64,000 nt of DNA from Tissierella creatinini (GCA_005046945.1 SUSS01000007.1:1-64000); one strand, 5' to 3'. Positions 16,413 through 27,663 are shown, counted from the first letter of the stretch. Notes: generated by a model from the letters alone, not told the origin. Translations and numbers: made by a program.

Positions 16413-17568
16413 ATTCTAGAAAATCCTTAAGTTTCTTACTTCTGCTTGGATGTCTTAACTTTCTAAGAGCCTTTGCTTCAATCTGCCTAATTCTTTCCCT
16501 GGTAACTTCAAATTCCTTACCAACCTCTTCAAGCGTTCTTGCTCTTCCATCATCAAGCCCAAATCTTAATCTTAATACCTTTTGTTCCCTAGGTGTAAGG
16601 CTATCAAGTACCTCTATTAGTTGTTCCCTAAGCATAGTAAATGTTGCTGCCTCAGCAGGTGCAAGTACATCTTCATCAGGTATAAAGTCGCCTAAATGAC
16701 TATCCTCTTCTTCACCTATAGGAGTTTCTAGAGAGACAGGCTCTTGAGCAATCTTCATTATCTCTCTAACCCTTTCAACATCTAGATTCATTTCATTTCC
16801 AATCTCTTCAGGGCTAGGGTCTCTACCAAGTTCCTGAACCAGCTGTCTCTGTACTCTAACCAATTTGTTTATAGTTTCAACCATATGAACAGGTATTCTG
16901 ATAGTTCTTGCTTGATCTGCAATAGCTCTAGTAATAGCCTGCCTTATCCACCAAGTAGCATAAGTACTGAATTTAAAGCCTTTCCTATACTCGAACTTCT
17001 CAACTGCCTTCATAAGACCTAAATTTCCTTCTTGTATAAGGTCTAAGAAGAGCATACCCCTTCCAACATACCTCTTGGCTATACTAACAACCAACCTTAA
17101 ATTTGCCTCAGCTAGCTTTTTTTTGGCAATTTCATCCCCCTCTTCCATTCGCTGGGCTAATTCAATCTCTTCTTCCCCAGTTAGCAATGGAATCTTTCCT
17201 ATCTCCTTTAAATACATTCTAACGGGATCATCAACACTAATACCCTTAGGAAGCGATAAATCCTCTTCCTTTACCTCATCTTCAATCTCTTTATCAATAT
17301 CGATTCCCGATTCAATATCATGGTCATGGTCCTCATTATCGTCTAATAAGAGGACCTCCTCTTTATCACCCAATATGTCGATTCCTGCATCCTCTAGCTT
17401 CTGATATAGTTCGTCAATTTCATCAGGTCCAAGATCTACTTCTTCTAGAATATCAATAATGTCCTTATATTTTAGCACTCCTGATTTTTTTCCTTTGGCA
17501 AACAATCTATTTTCAGCGTCTAGCTTATTGCTATTTAGTTTTTCTAAGTCCTTGTTCTTATCTACCAA
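16411..17568 (-). CDS. rpoD: primary RNA polymerase sigma factor (SigA)
   Basis: The 385-residue housekeeping sigma factor has an N-terminal acidic stretch (region 1.1-like), region 1.2 [16 protein letters not shown], region 2 with [20 protein letters not shown] and [16 protein letters not shown], and region 4 ending [19 protein letters not shown]. The start is TTG, seven bases after GGGGG. It is 15 bases after dnaG in the classical macromolecular-synthesis operon. Confidence 0.97.
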   Translation of the reverse strand: MVDKNKDLEKLNSNKLDAENRLFAKGKKSGVLKYKDIIDILEEVDLGPDEIDELYQKLEDAGIDILGDKEEVLLLDDNEDHDHDIESGIDIDKEIEDEVKEEDLSLPKGISVDDPVRMYLKEIGKIPLLTGEEEIELAQRMEEGDEIAKKKLAEANLRLVVSIAKRYVGRGMLFLDLIQEGNLGLMKAVEKFEYRKGFKFSTYATWWIRQAITRAIADQARTIRIPVHMVETINKLVRVQRQLVQELGRDPSPEEIGNEMNLDVERVREIMKIAQEPVSLETPIGEEEDSHLGDFIPDEDVLAPAEAATFTMLREQLIEVLDSLTPREQKVLRLRFGLDDGRARTLEEVGKEFEVTRERIRQIEAKALRKLRHPSRSKKLKDFLE

Positions 17569-17583
17569 TTTATGGCCCCCTAA

Positions 17584-19392
17584 TTAATTATTTGGGTTCA
17601 ATTCCTTTTTTAATACGATTAAATCCCACAATAGTTTCTTCAAAACTTCATCTTCTTCTACATTTCTGTCTTTTTTGTCTAATTCCTCTATTTTTATTAA
17701 TAAATCTCTTTCTTGATTTTTTAAATTGCTATTAATCACAGTATTTACTAAATCATCGATAACCTGATTTATGTTGGTTGGTTGATATTCTAGGTTGTTA
17801 AGAAATATATTGTCGATTAAATTCCTATCTAGATTAGGTATTTCCAATATTTGATAGAGTAATACCTCTTTATCAATTATTTCTACATCCTTATATAATA
17901 GGTTTAAAAGACTATATATATATTTGCATTCAGGGCTTGTAATCTTATCTACATGGAGATGTTTGGATATATATTCAAAATAATCCTTATCCTTAATCAT
18001 AAGTTTTATTATGTCTATTTCCGCCTTTATACCCCCTGAAGGTAATTTCGAATGAATGGGATCCATATGACTCTTTATTGCCTTGTTTCTATAATCCTTA
18101 TTAAAACTGCTAATTTTTATTCCCTTAACTTCTTGCTCAATAGCCTCTTTTGATATACCAGTATCATTTGAAATTTGTTCCATATAACCATCTTGTTCTA
18201 TGGGGCTTTTTAAGCTCCTTATTAAGTAGGCTACTTCCTTTGTAAATGAAATCTTATCCTCTAAGTTATCTAAATTATAATTAACCTTTATAGTCTGTAC
18301 CTTAAACTCCATTGCATTTTTAGAATTTATAAAAAGTTTCTCAAACTGAGCTAAACCAAATTCCTTAATAAAATCATCAGGATCCATTCCTTTAGGGAGA
18401 GTAATAATCCGAGGATTCATATTCTCCTTTGTCATTATGTCAATTGCACGAAGAGTAGCCTTAATACCTGCTTCATCTGAGTCATAACAAATAAACACCT
18501 CATCTCCATAGCGTTTTATTAGCTTAGCTTGTCTTTCAGTAAGTGCCGTACCAAGACTTGCTACACTATAATTTATTCCCATACTGAATAGAGAAATAAC
18601 ATCCATATAGCCTTCTACTAATAAAATACGTTTCCTATCAGAATACTTATTTAAGAGGTTTATTCCATATAGATGATTCCCTTTATTAAATACATTTGTA
18701 TCAGGGGAGTTTAAATATTTTGGATGCCTATCATCTAATACCCTACCACCAAACCCTATAACTCTGGATTTGATGTCTATAATAGGAAAAACAATCCTAT
18801 TTCTTAACTTGTCAAAATATCCATTGGAATTCTTATTTTTACCAATAAGACCAGCTCTTAAAAGGTCTTCATCTGAATAATCCTTACTTAGATAATTATA
18901 AAGATGATCCCAACTGTCCATTGCGAATCCTAAGCCAAATTGATTTATTACCTTTCCTGAAAGTTTCCTATTAGCAAGATATTTTTGAGCACTAACATTT
19001 CCCTTTAGATTATCGTAAAAGTACCTGGCAGCTTTTTTATTAATTTCATAAGTTTTAAGTCGTTCATCAATAATTATATGATCTTCTATTAGCCCTTCTT
19101 CTATTTTAATACCAAGCTTTTCTCCTAAGAAAACCACCGCTTCTCTAAAGTCTAAGTTTTCCTTTTTCATAATAAAGGTTATAACACTTCCACTTTCACC
19201 ACATCCAAAACAGTGGAAAATTTTCTTGGATTCCGATACTGTAAAGGATGGTGTCTTCTCATTGTGAAATGGGCATAATCCTACATAATTAACCCCACTT
19301 CTCCTAAGCTGAACATAGTTAGATATTATATCAACGATACTAGTATCTTCATTTATCCTTTGGATTATTTCATCATCTATTCTTTTTGTCAT
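17584..19392 (-). CDS. dnaG: DNA primase
   Basis: The 602-residue primase makes RNA primers for replication. It has the N-terminal zinc finger (CPFHNEKTPSF then FHCFGCGESG), the RNA polymerase/TOPRIM core with LLVEGYMDVIS and the CYDSDEAG metal-binding segment, and a divergent C-terminal helicase-binding domain. The ATG at 19392 is preferred to upstream ATGs at 19416 and 19404 because GGGTGA precedes it and the family begins near this point. Confidence 0.96.
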   Translation of the reverse strand: MTKRIDDEIIQRINEDTSIVDIISNYVQLRRSGVNYVGLCPFHNEKTPSFTVSESKKIFHCFGCGESGSVITFIMKKENLDFREAVVFLGEKLGIKIEEGLIEDHIIIDERLKTYEINKKAARYFYDNLKGNVSAQKYLANRKLSGKVINQFGLGFAMDSWDHLYNYLSKDYSDEDLLRAGLIGKNKNSNGYFDKLRNRIVFPIIDIKSRVIGFGGRVLDDRHPKYLNSPDTNVFNKGNHLYGINLLNKYSDRKRILLVEGYMDVISLFSMGINYSVASLGTALTERQAKLIKRYGDEVFICYDSDEAGIKATLRAIDIMTKENMNPRIITLPKGMDPDDFIKEFGLAQFEKLFINSKNAMEFKVQTIKVNYNLDNLEDKISFTKEVAYLIRSLKSPIEQDGYMEQISNDTGISKEAIEQEVKGIKISSFNKDYRNKAIKSHMDPIHSKLPSGGIKAEIDIIKLMIKDKDYFEYISKHLHVDKITSPECKYIYSLLNLLYKDVEIIDKEVLLYQILEIPNLDRNLIDNIFLNNLEYQPTNINQVIDDLVNTVINSNLKNQERDLLIKIEELDKKDRNVEEDEVLKKLLWDLIVLKKELNPNN

Positions 19393-19470
19393 CCTATCAC
19401 CCATACCACCTGCCATTGAGAATACATACCTATAGAAATAAAAACATTTTATTTTTGATACCTAGTTATT

Positions 19471-19536
19471 TATAACGAGATGTAATTACATAACCCATCT
19501 CCTTGCATAAGCAATAACTTCTGATATTTAAATTCG
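19471..19536 (-). repeat. intergenic repeat family, copy E
   Basis: Read on the minus strand it has the left motif TTTAAATATCAGAAGTTATTG, shortened here in quotation to its core ATATCAGAAG, and the distal CTCGTTATAA. The central AACGAGG block is degenerate (GCAAGGAGATGG). It fills the dgt-dnaG gap. Confidence 0.55.
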
Positions 19537-19565
19537 ACAAAAAATCTTAAAATCCTTCTTTTTTG

Positions 19566-20585
19566 TCAAAATTTTTCCCAAGGTTTTGGGATGAAAATAT
19601 TAGAAAAAAGATTGACAACATATCTATCAGTCATTCCAGCAATATAGTCACATATTATATCCTCCATATCTACTTCCATATCTTCATATATGGCTAGATG
19701 CTCTTGAGGTAGTTTATCATTATTATTGGAATAATATTTATATAGCTCTGTAATTATATATTCAGTTTTTTCTTCCTCTGTTTTCGCCTTTATATTAAAA
19801 TAAACATTATCGAACATAAACTTTCTTAACTTCATGGTCATTTGTAGTATATCAGAACTCATTTCAATCTGGTTTTTATTAATACTATTTTCAATAATAT
19901 TCACAATCATAGTATTGATTCTACTACCATGAGTATTCCCCAGAATACTCATACAATCATTAGGAAGGTCTCCTTGTCTTAATATACCTGCCCTAATCGC
20001 ATCATCTATATCATGGTTAATATATGCTATTCTATCCGCAAATTTAAGGATTTGTCCTTCAAGGGTTTCACTTCTATTCTCACCGGTATGGTTTAATATT
20101 CCCTCTCTTACCTCATATGTCAGGTTTAACCCCTTCTTATTCTCCTTATGTTCTAAAAAATCCACTACTCTAATACTCTGTTCATTATGATGAAATCCCT
20201 TTGGATGTAGGCTGTTAAGAACACGTTCTCCAGTATGCCCAAATGGAGTATGTCCTAAATCATGACCTAATGCTATGGCCTCTACTAGATCCTCATTTAA
20301 TTTAAGGGCCCTAGCTATGGTTCTCCCTATTTGAGATACCTCTAAAGTATGAGTTAGCCTAGTTCTAAAGTGATCTCCTTCTGGGGCTATAAACACTTGA
20401 GTCTTATGTTTCAACCGTCTAAAGGATTTTGAATGTAAAATTCTATCCCTATCTCGTTGAAAATCAGTTCTTACATCACACTTCTTCTCATAATCGAACC
20501 TGCCCCTAGAGTTTTTACTTAAAGTTGCATAGGTAGATAATTTTTCTTCTTCCCATTTTTCCTGCTGAATTCTCATATTTATCAT
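19566..20585 (-). CDS. dgt: deoxyguanosinetriphosphate triphosphohydrolase-like protein
   Basis: The 339-residue HD-domain protein shows the metal-binding residues in RTRLTHTLEVSQIGRT and ALGHDLGHTPFGHTGE (about residues 70-120). Family members hydrolyse dNTPs to nucleosides and triphosphate; this is the shorter dGTPase-like subtype, so true substrate is uncertain. The start is supported by AAGGGG seven bases upstream. It lies ahead of dnaG-rpoD, a frequent clostridial order. Confidence 0.92.
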   Translation of the reverse strand: MINMRIQQEKWEEEKLSTYATLSKNSRGRFDYEKKCDVRTDFQRDRDRILHSKSFRRLKHKTQVFIAPEGDHFRTRLTHTLEVSQIGRTIARALKLNEDLVEAIALGHDLGHTPFGHTGERVLNSLHPKGFHHNEQSIRVVDFLEHKENKKGLNLTYEVREGILNHTGENRSETLEGQILKFADRIAYINHDIDDAIRAGILRQGDLPNDCMSILGNTHGSRINTMIVNIIENSINKNQIEMSSDILQMTMKLRKFMFDNVYFNIKAKTEEEKTEYIITELYKYYSNNNDKLPQEHLAIYEDMEVDMEDIICDYIAGMTDRYVVNLFSNIFIPKPWEKF

Positions 20586-20700
20586 AGAATTACCCCTTCA
20601 TAGGCTCGAAACAGAATATACAAACTGGTAATAGTATATATACAACAAAAAGTTAAATTATCCTTTTTTTTAAAAAAAGTTTTTTGTTTTTTTTAACTTT

Positions 20701-20766
20701 TTTAAATATCATCAGAGATAATTACATATAATCCTCTACACCATTGCAAGAGAGTTAACTCGTTAC
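20701..20766 (+). repeat. intergenic repeat family, copy F
   Basis: Left motif TTTAAATATCATCAGAG, central CACCATTGCAAGAGAG, distal TTAACTCGTTAC. It lies in the ppsR-dgt gap, next to a long T/A homopolymer stretch (about 20660-20705). It is more diverged than copies A-C. Confidence 0.5.
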
Positions 20767-20775
20767 AAAGTAAAA

Positions 20776-20797
20776 GAAGTGTTGTTTTCAACACTTC
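20776..20797 (-). terminator. terminator of the PPDK regulator gene
   Basis: GAAGTGTTG and CAACACTTC form a 9-bp stem with loop of four, followed by TTTTAC on the minus strand, immediately after the stop codon. Confidence 0.85.
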
Positions 20798-21622
20798 CTA
20801 AATAATATTATCTCCAAAATTCTTATTCATATATTCTATGATAATAGCTGCAGTCTCCTCAATTGCCTTTTGTGAAACATCTATTACTATACATCCAAGT
20901 CTCTCCATTATGCCTCTCGAATATTCCAGCTCCTGTTTGATTCTATCCACATTTGCATAGTTAGCTGTAAAATCCAGGCCTAATGCCTTCAATCTTTCCT
21001 TTCGAATTTCAATAAGCTTCTCAGGATCTGTAACAAGACCAATGACCCTTCTAACATCCTTTTCGAATATCTCCCTAGGTGCAGGTACTTCAGGTACCAA
21101 TGGTATATTGGCTACTTTATAGTTCTTATGAGCAAGATACATGCTTAGCGGAGTCTTTGAAGTTCTGGATACACCTACCAAGCAAATATCCGCCTTCTTA
21201 ACTCCTCTTGGATCTTTACCATCATCATATTTTACTGTAAACTCAACGGCCTCTACCTTCTTAAAATAGTTCTCATCAAGCCTACGGATAAGACCTGGCT
21301 CCCTTTTAGGGGGAAATTGAAGTATCTTTTCCAAGGCTTCTATGGGAGGAGTCATTATATCAACAGTAGGAATATTATACTTTTTCCCCATTTCTTCAAT
21401 ATAAGACTTGTTCTCTAAGGATACTGTCGTATAAAGAACTATAGAAAAGGACCTAGCTGCATCTTCCATAATATCCTTTATTCTATCCTTTCCTGATATA
21501 AAGGGAAATTTCTTTATTTCATAATTATCGGACATAAATTGTCTTATAGCAGCTCTTGCAATAAATTCACCTGTTTCTCCAATGGAGTCTGATAATATAT
21601 ACATGGTTAAATGACTATTCAT
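20798..21622 (-). CDS. pyruvate, phosphate dikinase regulatory protein (kinase/pyrophosphorylase)
   Basis: The 274-residue DUF299 protein is of the bifunctional type that inactivates PPDK by ADP-dependent phosphorylation and reactivates it by phosphorolysis. It has LSDSIGETGEFIARAA at the N terminus and the P-loop GVSRTSKTPLSMYLA (about residues 152-166). PPDK itself is not in the window. It sits nine bases after the CBS/HTH regulator, the same pair as ccpN-yqfL in Bacillus. Confidence 0.93.
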   Translation of the reverse strand: MNSHLTMYILSDSIGETGEFIARAAIRQFMSDNYEIKKFPFISGKDRIKDIMEDAARSFSIVLYTTVSLENKSYIEEMGKKYNIPTVDIMTPPIEALEKILQFPPKREPGLIRRLDENYFKKVEAVEFTVKYDDGKDPRGVKKADICLVGVSRTSKTPLSMYLAHKNYKVANIPLVPEVPAPREIFEKDVRRVIGLVTDPEKLIEIRKERLKALGLDFTANYANVDRIKQELEYSRGIMERLGCIVIDVSQKAIEETAAIIIEYMNKNFGDNII

Positions 21623-21631
21623 AATATCCTC

Positions 21632-22270
21632 CTACAAGTTATTTCCAAGTTCAACAAAGAGTCTTGTAATAGTAGTCTTTGTCACTCTGCCAATTACTCT
21701 TAGCCTCTTCTGATCTACATCTATAAACTCAACTACAGGAATACTGTCTATTTGATGCTCTATGAGTTTTATGGCAGCACTTAATATATTTTCTTCCTTT
21801 GTGGTATAAATGATATTTGGCATTCTAGTCATTACTACTCCAATTGGAACCTTGTGCAAATCAGTACCTCCAATTGCACTTCTTAAAAAATCCTTTCTGG
21901 ATACTACTCCAGTTAAAAATCCTTCATTAGTTACGTAGACTGAACTTATATCCTCTAAGAATATGAATACTATTGCATCATAAAGAGAAATTGCTTCGTC
22001 TAAAACTATAGGTACAGATAGCACATCTTTAACATAAATATCCTTTATAGTATCTGAAACATAGCTCAATTTAGTTTTTCCGGTAACAAAGTAGCCAACC
22101 TTAGGTCGTGCATCTAAAATACCAGCCATAGTTAGAATGGCTAAATCAGGCCTCAATGTTGCCCTTGTAAGATTTAACCTTCCAGCAATAGCATCACTGG
22201 TAATGGGTTGGTTATCTGTTACTATTTGAATTATTTTCTCCTGCCTTTCACTTAATTGGATATGCCTCAC
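21632..22270 (-). CDS. CcpN-type HTH/CBS transcriptional regulator
   Basis: The 212-residue protein has an N-terminal winged HTH (SERQEKIIQIVTDNQPI, then AGRLNLTRATLRPDLAIL) followed by two CBS domains. Bacillus CcpN uses CBS domains to sense nucleotides and represses gluconeogenic genes. Location next to the PPDK regulator supports a role at the pyruvate/PEP node. It is 13 bases downstream of glyS. Confidence 0.9.
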   Translation of the reverse strand: MRHIQLSERQEKIIQIVTDNQPITSDAIAGRLNLTRATLRPDLAILTMAGILDARPKVGYFVTGKTKLSYVSDTIKDIYVKDVLSVPIVLDEAISLYDAIVFIFLEDISSVYVTNEGFLTGVVSRKDFLRSAIGGTDLHKVPIGVVMTRMPNIIYTTKEENILSAAIKLIEHQIDSIPVVEFIDVDQKRLRVIGRVTKTTITRLFVELGNNL

Positions 22271-22283
22271 CGCCTTAAAGGAA

Positions 22284-24362
22284 CTATTTATTTACTATCT
22301 GTGATAAATCACAGACCTTCATCATTATATCATAGATTTTCCTTAAAAGCCCAAGTCTATTATTCTTCAACGATTCATCATCTACCATGACCATAACCTT
22401 CTCAAAGTAGTTATCAATTGGCTCCTTAAGAGTTGTCAATATATCTAAGGCTTTATCATATTCCTTCTTATTAATTAGACTAAGAGCCTTTTCCTCAATA
22501 TTATTATAGCTGTCATATAGTTCAATCTCATCCTCAGTCAACAAATCTCTCTTGACATTGTTGGATATCGCCTTTTCTGCCAAGGTAGATACCCTATTAA
22601 AAGCAGTAAGAATATCAGACAACCCTTCCTTATCAAGCCAATCGTTTAGCTTATCAGCTCTAATCTTTAAATCGAAGATGTCATCGCTTTGGGTCTTGAT
22701 AATGGACTCAATAATATCATATCTTATTCCGGAGTCTAGGAACATATTCTTAATCCTACCTATAAAGAAATCAATAACTTCTGATTTAACCTTATTATAG
22801 TCAAAGGCAAGACCATTCTCTTCTACATATACATATAAAGCAAAATCTATAAGCTCATTAAGGAAAAGGTTAAGCTTCTTATCTAATATTATGTTTATAA
22901 TGCCTAGAGCACTTCTTCTCAAGGCGAATGGGTCTTGAGAACCTGTTGGTTGAATTCCGATAGCAAACAATCCAGCAATGGAATCAAGCTTATCCGCTAT
23001 AGAAATCACCGCTCCAGCTGTTGTAGAAGGAAGCTGATCTCCAGAATACCTAGGCAAATACTGTTCGAATATAGCAAGAGAAACTATTTCATTTTCACCT
23101 GATAGTTTTGCATATTCCATCCCCATCTTTCCCTGCAATTCAGTGAACTCGCTTACCATTTTAGTAGTTAAATCAGCTTTGGACAGATATCCTGCTCTTT
23201 CAATATTCTTTTTAGTTTCCTCACCAACATCTAAATAATCACCAATCTTAACAGCAAGCTTTTGAATTCTCTTAGATTTCTGATACATATTTCCAAGCTT
23301 TTCCTGGAAGGTAATATTCTCTAATCTATTCACATAATCCTCAAAAGGATGTTTTATATCCTCTTTAAAGAAGAACTTAGCATCTTCTAATCTAGCACCA
23401 AGTACCTTTTCATTCCCTTTTATAACTATATCCGAATACTTATCATCACCATTTCTAACTGTTATGAAATAAGGCATTAGTCTTCCCTTATCATCTATTA
23501 CTGGAAAATATCTTTGGTGTTCCTTCATAGGCGTAGTAATTACATCCATTGGTAAGTTTAAATATTCATCTTTAATTCTTCCGATTATAGGAGTTGGATA
23601 CTCTACAATATTTGTAATCTCATCCAGTAATTCCTCATCTTGAAGTATGGATCCGCCCTTTTCTCTTACAAGCTTCTCTGAACAATATCTTATAATGTCC
23701 TTCCTATCAAGTTGATTTACTATGATATAGTTATTTTTTAAGAGCTCTTCATAATTATTTACATGGTCAATTTCGATACTATTATTACCTAAAAACCTAT
23801 GACCTCTTGTAATATTTGATACAGGTATTCCCTCAAATTCAAAAGGGATAATTTTATCATCCAATATTGATACTATCCATCTTATAGGTCTTGCAAATCT
23901 AAGATTTTTGCCTCCCCACTTCATAGTCTTAGGGAAATTTATTTTCTTAATAAAGTTCTCCATGTTTGTAGCGAATACTTCTTCCAGGCTCTTGGATACC
24001 TTAACGACATTAACAAAGACATATTCTTCACCATTAACTTCATCAATTATTATGGATTCCTTACCGACCCCTTGACCTCTCATAAATCCCAATAACGCCT
24101 TAGATGGATTTCCTTCATCATCAAAGGAAATCTTCTTAGAAGGACCCTTTACCTTTTCTTCAACCTTTGTATTATGATCTTCAAGACCATTTATGATAAG
24201 AGTCAACCTTCTTGGCGTAGTATATATTGTAATATCTGAATACTCTACTCTCTCATCTTTGAGTAGTGCCTCGGCATTGCTCTTAAGCTGATTAACTGTA
24301 TCCCCAACAAATCTTGCAGGTAGTTCTTCCATACCAATTTCCAATAAATAGCTCTTAGTCAT
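22284..24362 (-). CDS. glyS: glycyl-tRNA synthetase beta subunit
   Basis: The 692-residue beta subunit of the alpha2-beta2 enzyme binds tRNA-Gly. It opens with [15 protein letters not shown], has the [15 protein letters not shown] region and the [13 protein letters not shown] segment, and ends in an anticodon-binding-type helical region. The ATG at 24362 overlaps the end of glyQ by eight bases and is favoured over the ATG at 24374 by spacing from AAGGATGG. Confidence 0.96.
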   Translation of the reverse strand: MTKSYLLEIGMEELPARFVGDTVNQLKSNAEALLKDERVEYSDITIYTTPRRLTLIINGLEDHNTKVEEKVKGPSKKISFDDEGNPSKALLGFMRGQGVGKESIIIDEVNGEEYVFVNVVKVSKSLEEVFATNMENFIKKINFPKTMKWGGKNLRFARPIRWIVSILDDKIIPFEFEGIPVSNITRGHRFLGNNSIEIDHVNNYEELLKNNYIIVNQLDRKDIIRYCSEKLVREKGGSILQDEELLDEITNIVEYPTPIIGRIKDEYLNLPMDVITTPMKEHQRYFPVIDDKGRLMPYFITVRNGDDKYSDIVIKGNEKVLGARLEDAKFFFKEDIKHPFEDYVNRLENITFQEKLGNMYQKSKRIQKLAVKIGDYLDVGEETKKNIERAGYLSKADLTTKMVSEFTELQGKMGMEYAKLSGENEIVSLAIFEQYLPRYSGDQLPSTTAGAVISIADKLDSIAGLFAIGIQPTGSQDPFALRRSALGIINIILDKKLNLFLNELIDFALYVYVEENGLAFDYNKVKSEVIDFFIGRIKNMFLDSGIRYDIIESIIKTQSDDIFDLKIRADKLNDWLDKEGLSDILTAFNRVSTLAEKAISNNVKRDLLTEDEIELYDSYNNIEEKALSLINKKEYDKALDILTTLKEPIDNYFEKVMVMVDDESLKNNRLGLLRKIYDIMMKVCDLSQIVNK

Positions 24363-25242
24363 TTTTAACACCATCCTTATTCAATAGAGGAAACCCCATT
24401 TCTTTTCTCTGTTCAATATAGGCATTAGCGACAATTCTTGCAAGATTTCTTACTCTACCAATATAATGCGTCCTTTCTGATACTGAAATTGCACCTCTTG
24501 CATCTAAGACATTGAATACATGAGAGGATTTTAGAACATATTCATATCCTGGCATTACCAAATCCTGGCTTATGACTTTCTTAGCCTCCCCTTCATAAGT
24601 ATTGAAAAGACCCTTTAATGTATCGATATCAGCTTTTTCAAACGAATACACTGAATGCTCATATTCCGCCTTATTGAATATATCTCCGTAGGTAATATTA
24701 TCATTCCATTTAATATCAAATATATTGTCTATATCTTGTAGATACATAGCTATTCTTTCAAGACCATAGGTAAGCTCTGCAGATTCAATATCACAGTTTA
24801 CACTTCCTACCTGTTGAAAATAGGTAAACTGTGTGATTTCCATTCCGTCTAACCAAACTTCCCAACCAAGTCCCCATGCTCCTAAGGTTGGTGCTTCCCA
24901 GTTATCCTCTACAAATCTTATATCATGTTTTAATGGATCAATACCAATTGCCTTTAAGCTATCTAGATATAAATCTTGTACATTCTCCGGTGATGGCTTT
25001 AATATTACCTGCAATTGATGGTGCTGATAAACTCTATTTGGATTTTCTCCATATCTCGCATCTGCCGGTCTTCTGGAAGGCTCTACATATACTACTTTCC
25101 ATGGTTCGGGACCAAGGGTTCTTAAAAACGTATGCGGACTCATAGTTCCTGCACCTTTTTCAATATCATAAGGCTCCAATATTAGACATCCTTTTTCTCC
25201 CCAATAATTGAGTAATTTCAGCATCATATCCTGAAACAACAT
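24355..25242 (-). CDS. glyQ: glycyl-tRNA synthetase alpha subunit
   Basis: The 295-residue catalytic subunit forms glycyl-adenylate. Characteristic segments are [49 protein letters not shown] and [19 protein letters not shown]. It is the first gene after the T-box leader and overlaps glyS. Confidence 0.97.
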   Translation of the reverse strand: MLFQDMMLKLLNYWGEKGCLILEPYDIEKGAGTMSPHTFLRTLGPEPWKVVYVEPSRRPADARYGENPNRVYQHHQLQVILKPSPENVQDLYLDSLKAIGIDPLKHDIRFVEDNWEAPTLGAWGLGWEVWLDGMEITQFTYFQQVGSVNCDIESAELTYGLERIAMYLQDIDNIFDIKWNDNITYGDIFNKAEYEHSVYSFEKADIDTLKGLFNTYEGEAKKVISQDLVMPGYEYVLKSSHVFNVLDARGAISVSERTHYIGRVRNLARIVANAYIEQRKEMGFPLLNKDGVKND

Positions 25243-25289
25243 AATACCCCTCCTCTTTTTTTACACCAATGTTCTACATCTTGAAAAAC

Positions 25290-25545
25290 AAAAAACCTCT
25301 ACATCATATAGGGACGGAAGTTTTTTTCCGCGGTTCCACCCTATTTAATACCGTAGAGGTACTCGCTCAAAATTTTATACTCAGAAGCTCCTATTTTAGC
25401 AACTAATTTATCTGGCTCTCACCATCCCAGACTCTCTAAAAAACAATTACCAAAAACCTCTTCGTCTTAGCATAATATTATTCTCATAATAACGAGACGC
25501 ATATTTCCACCTGGTTTTACTTGTATGATGAATTTCCTAGGCAAT
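25290..25545 (-). promoter_or_regulatory. T-box riboswitch leader of glyQS
   Basis: The T-box sequence AGGGTGGAACCGCGG is at 25342-25328. The terminator pairs CCTCTAC (25359-25353) with GTAGAGG (25302-25296), followed by TTTTTT. The stem I region lies upstream to about 25545, with AGAGAGTCTGGGATGG-type elements. Uncharged tRNA-Gly should stabilise the antiterminator. I could not place the specifier codon with confidence; glycine is inferred from the downstream genes. Confidence 0.9.
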
Positions 25546-25603
25546 ATCTTCATTACTTAATCTAACAAAAATTCTTTTTCCTGTCAATAGCTTAATTCCA
25601 GTA

Positions 25604-26350
25604 TTAGGGACCAATTAAGGTTTTTACCAAGCTTAGGGACTTGAATTCCCGTCTTTCTATGCAATTTAGTATATAATCCACTATTATATCATGAATACTA
25701 TTGAGAATGTTCTTATTAATGTTCAAGGATGCTAGTTCTTCAAAGGTTGAATACAATAGCTTGTTCATAGAGGATAATACACTATTGTTTATATTCTTAG
25801 CTGTAATGTCATTGTATATACAACAAAATCCTAAAACTCCACCTAAAATCGTGCTAAACTTTACCTTTCCTTCTAATTTCTTGTTACATACAACACAATT
25901 CTCCAAGTGTGGTTTATATCCTATGAAGGAAATATACTTTAATTCATAAGCTACAATAAACTTCAAATAGTCCTTATCTATACCAGACAAGTAGCCTAAT
26001 CCTTTTTCAAGAAGCAAAAATAGTTTCTCATTTTGTTCTTCATCCGGAGTTGATTTTTCCAAGAGTTCCAAGAGATAAAACCCATAAGCAAGCCTTTCCA
26101 AATCTCCCCTGATGGAATAGAAAGAATTAATTAGATCTGCGCCTGAAATATAATAGAAGTTTCGACCAGTCCTTAACTGAAATTCAACATTTGCAAAAGG
26201 CTGTGTTGCAGCTAATAAATGAGACTTAGGTTTGTATGCTCCTTGGGCCATAAGAGAAATCTTACCTAACTTTTTTGTATATACATTTAGTATTTTACTA
26301 CTCTCCTTAAACCTTATCTCTGAAAGGATAATTCCCTGTGTTTTTATCAT
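25604..26350 (-). CDS. recO: DNA repair protein RecO
   Basis: The 248-residue recombination mediator loads RecA with RecR. It has the N-terminal OB fold (IKTQGIILSEIRFKESSKI) and a zinc site formed by CVVCNKK and a later CC pair near residue 172. The ATG at 26350 is used rather than the in-frame GTG at 26362 because the family starts at this point and GAGG precedes it. It follows era by 22 bases. Confidence 0.93.
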   Translation of the reverse strand: MIKTQGIILSEIRFKESSKILNVYTKKLGKISLMAQGAYKPKSHLLAATQPFANVEFQLRTGRNFYYISGADLINSFYSIRGDLERLAYGFYLLELLEKSTPDEEQNEKLFLLLEKGLGYLSGIDKDYLKFIVAYELKYISFIGYKPHLENCVVCNKKLEGKVKFSTILGGVLGFCCIYNDITAKNINNSVLSSMNKLLYSTFEELASLNINKNILNSIHDIIVDYILNCIERREFKSLSLVKTLIGP

Positions 26351-26372
26351 CTTAAACCTCACTAACTACTTG

Positions 26373-27257
26373 CTATTTATAACCAAAATACTTAACCTTG
26401 TTATCCCTTTCCCTCCAGTTTTTTTCAACCTTCACCCAAAGCTGTAAATTAACCTTACTCCCTAGAAGTTTCTCGATATCCTCCCTGGCTGTCCTACCTA
26501 TTTCCTTCAATTTAGCACCTTTCTTGCCAATGACTATTCCCTTATGAGATTCCTTTTCACAGTAGATAGTAGCGAAGACATCTATCATATCCTTATCGGC
26601 CCGCTCTTTAATACCTTCTATACCAACTGCTATCCCATGAGGTACTTCTTCATCAAGGTTTAATAATGCCTTTTCTCTAATAGTCTCTGCTATTATAAAC
26701 TTCTCAGGTTGATCTGTTATCATATCATCAGGAAAATACTGTGGTCCCTCAGGAAGGAGTTCCTTTAGCACTGCAATAAACCTATTAATATTTTCATTAT
26801 TCATGGCAGATATAGGAATAATCTCCTTAAACATATTCATATCATCATATTTCTTAATAAGAGCTAGAATCTCTTCTTCATTTAGCTTATCTATCTTATT
26901 TATAAGAAGAACTATAGGAGTTTTTATGCCCTTAAGTTCTTCCAATATATACTTGTCAAGTTTGCCTACCTCCTGGCTTTCATCTACCATAAATGCTATA
27001 ACATCTACTTCTTCTAAGGTAGACTTGGATATCATTAGCATATAGTCACCTAATTTATTCTTAGGCATTTGAATTCCAGGGGTATCCAGAAATACCACTT
27101 GGAAGTCGTCCTCTGTATATACCATCAATATCTTATTTCTTGTAGTTTGTGGCTTATCGGATATGATGGAGATCTTCTCCCCTATAACTTGATTTAATAA
27201 AGTTGATTTCCCTACATTAGGTCTTCCAATAACCGTGACAAATCCCGATTTATACAT
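26373..27257 (-). CDS. era: GTPase Era
   Basis: The 294-residue GTPase assists 16S rRNA maturation and 30S assembly. G motifs are GRPNVGKSTLLNQVIG, DTPGIQMPK and NKIDKL; a KH domain near the C terminus has GIVIGKKGAKLKEIG. The ATG at 27257 overlaps the stop of cdd and has AAGGAG seven bases before it; the longer upstream extension is not part of the family. Confidence 0.97.
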   Translation of the reverse strand: MYKSGFVTVIGRPNVGKSTLLNQVIGEKISIISDKPQTTRNKILMVYTEDDFQVVFLDTPGIQMPKNKLGDYMLMISKSTLEEVDVIAFMVDESQEVGKLDKYILEELKGIKTPIVLLINKIDKLNEEEILALIKKYDDMNMFKEIIPISAMNNENINRFIAVLKELLPEGPQYFPDDMITDQPEKFIIAETIREKALLNLDEEVPHGIAVGIEGIKERADKDMIDVFATIYCEKESHKGIVIGKKGAKLKEIGRTAREDIEKLLGSKVNLQLWVKVEKNWRERDNKVKYFGYK

Positions 27258-27663
27258 CTTTTTTCTCCTTATTCTCTTCCAAATCCTCCGGTCCAAAGCT
27301 ATGAGGTAGCAACTCATCTAAAGTATATTCCTCATAATCATCCTCAGAATTGGCTATGATTATTTTAGCATTCTTACCAAATTCCCTTATTACCTGTCTA
27401 CATACTCCGCAAGGAAAGGTATGGTCTGAATCTCCGACTACAGCAATTGCCTTAATTCTTCTATGGCCTTCAGAAATGGCTTTAAAAATAGCCGTTCTCT
27501 CAGCACAAATAGTAGGTGAATAGGATGAGATTTCAATGTTACAACCTGTAAAAACCTCTTCATCCTCAGTTATTAGAGCACAACCTACATGGAACTTTGA
27601 ATAAGGTACATAAGCCATCTTCTTTGCCTCTAATGCCTTAGATATCAAATCTCTCTTATCCAT
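27250..27663 (-). CDS. cdd: cytidine deaminase
   Basis: The 137-residue enzyme deaminates cytidine and deoxycytidine. The zinc motif is complete: CAERTAIFKAI (catalytic Glu) and PCGVCRQVIREF. The N terminus AYVPYSKFHVGCAL is typical. It overlaps era by eight bases and lies nine bases after the DUF3048 lipoprotein gene. Confidence 0.96.
   Translation of the reverse strand: MDKRDLISKALEAKKMAYVPYSKFHVGCALITEDEEVFTGCNIEISSYSPTICAERTAIFKAISEGHRRIKAIAVVGDSDHTFPCGVCRQVIREFGKNAKIIIANSEDDYEEYTLDELLPHSFGPEDLEENKEKKDV

Noticed and set aside
20640..20705. Homopolymer T/A stretch as a terminator of dgt-region transcripts
   Set aside because: It has A/T runs but no stable G+C stem; treated as low-complexity sequence.
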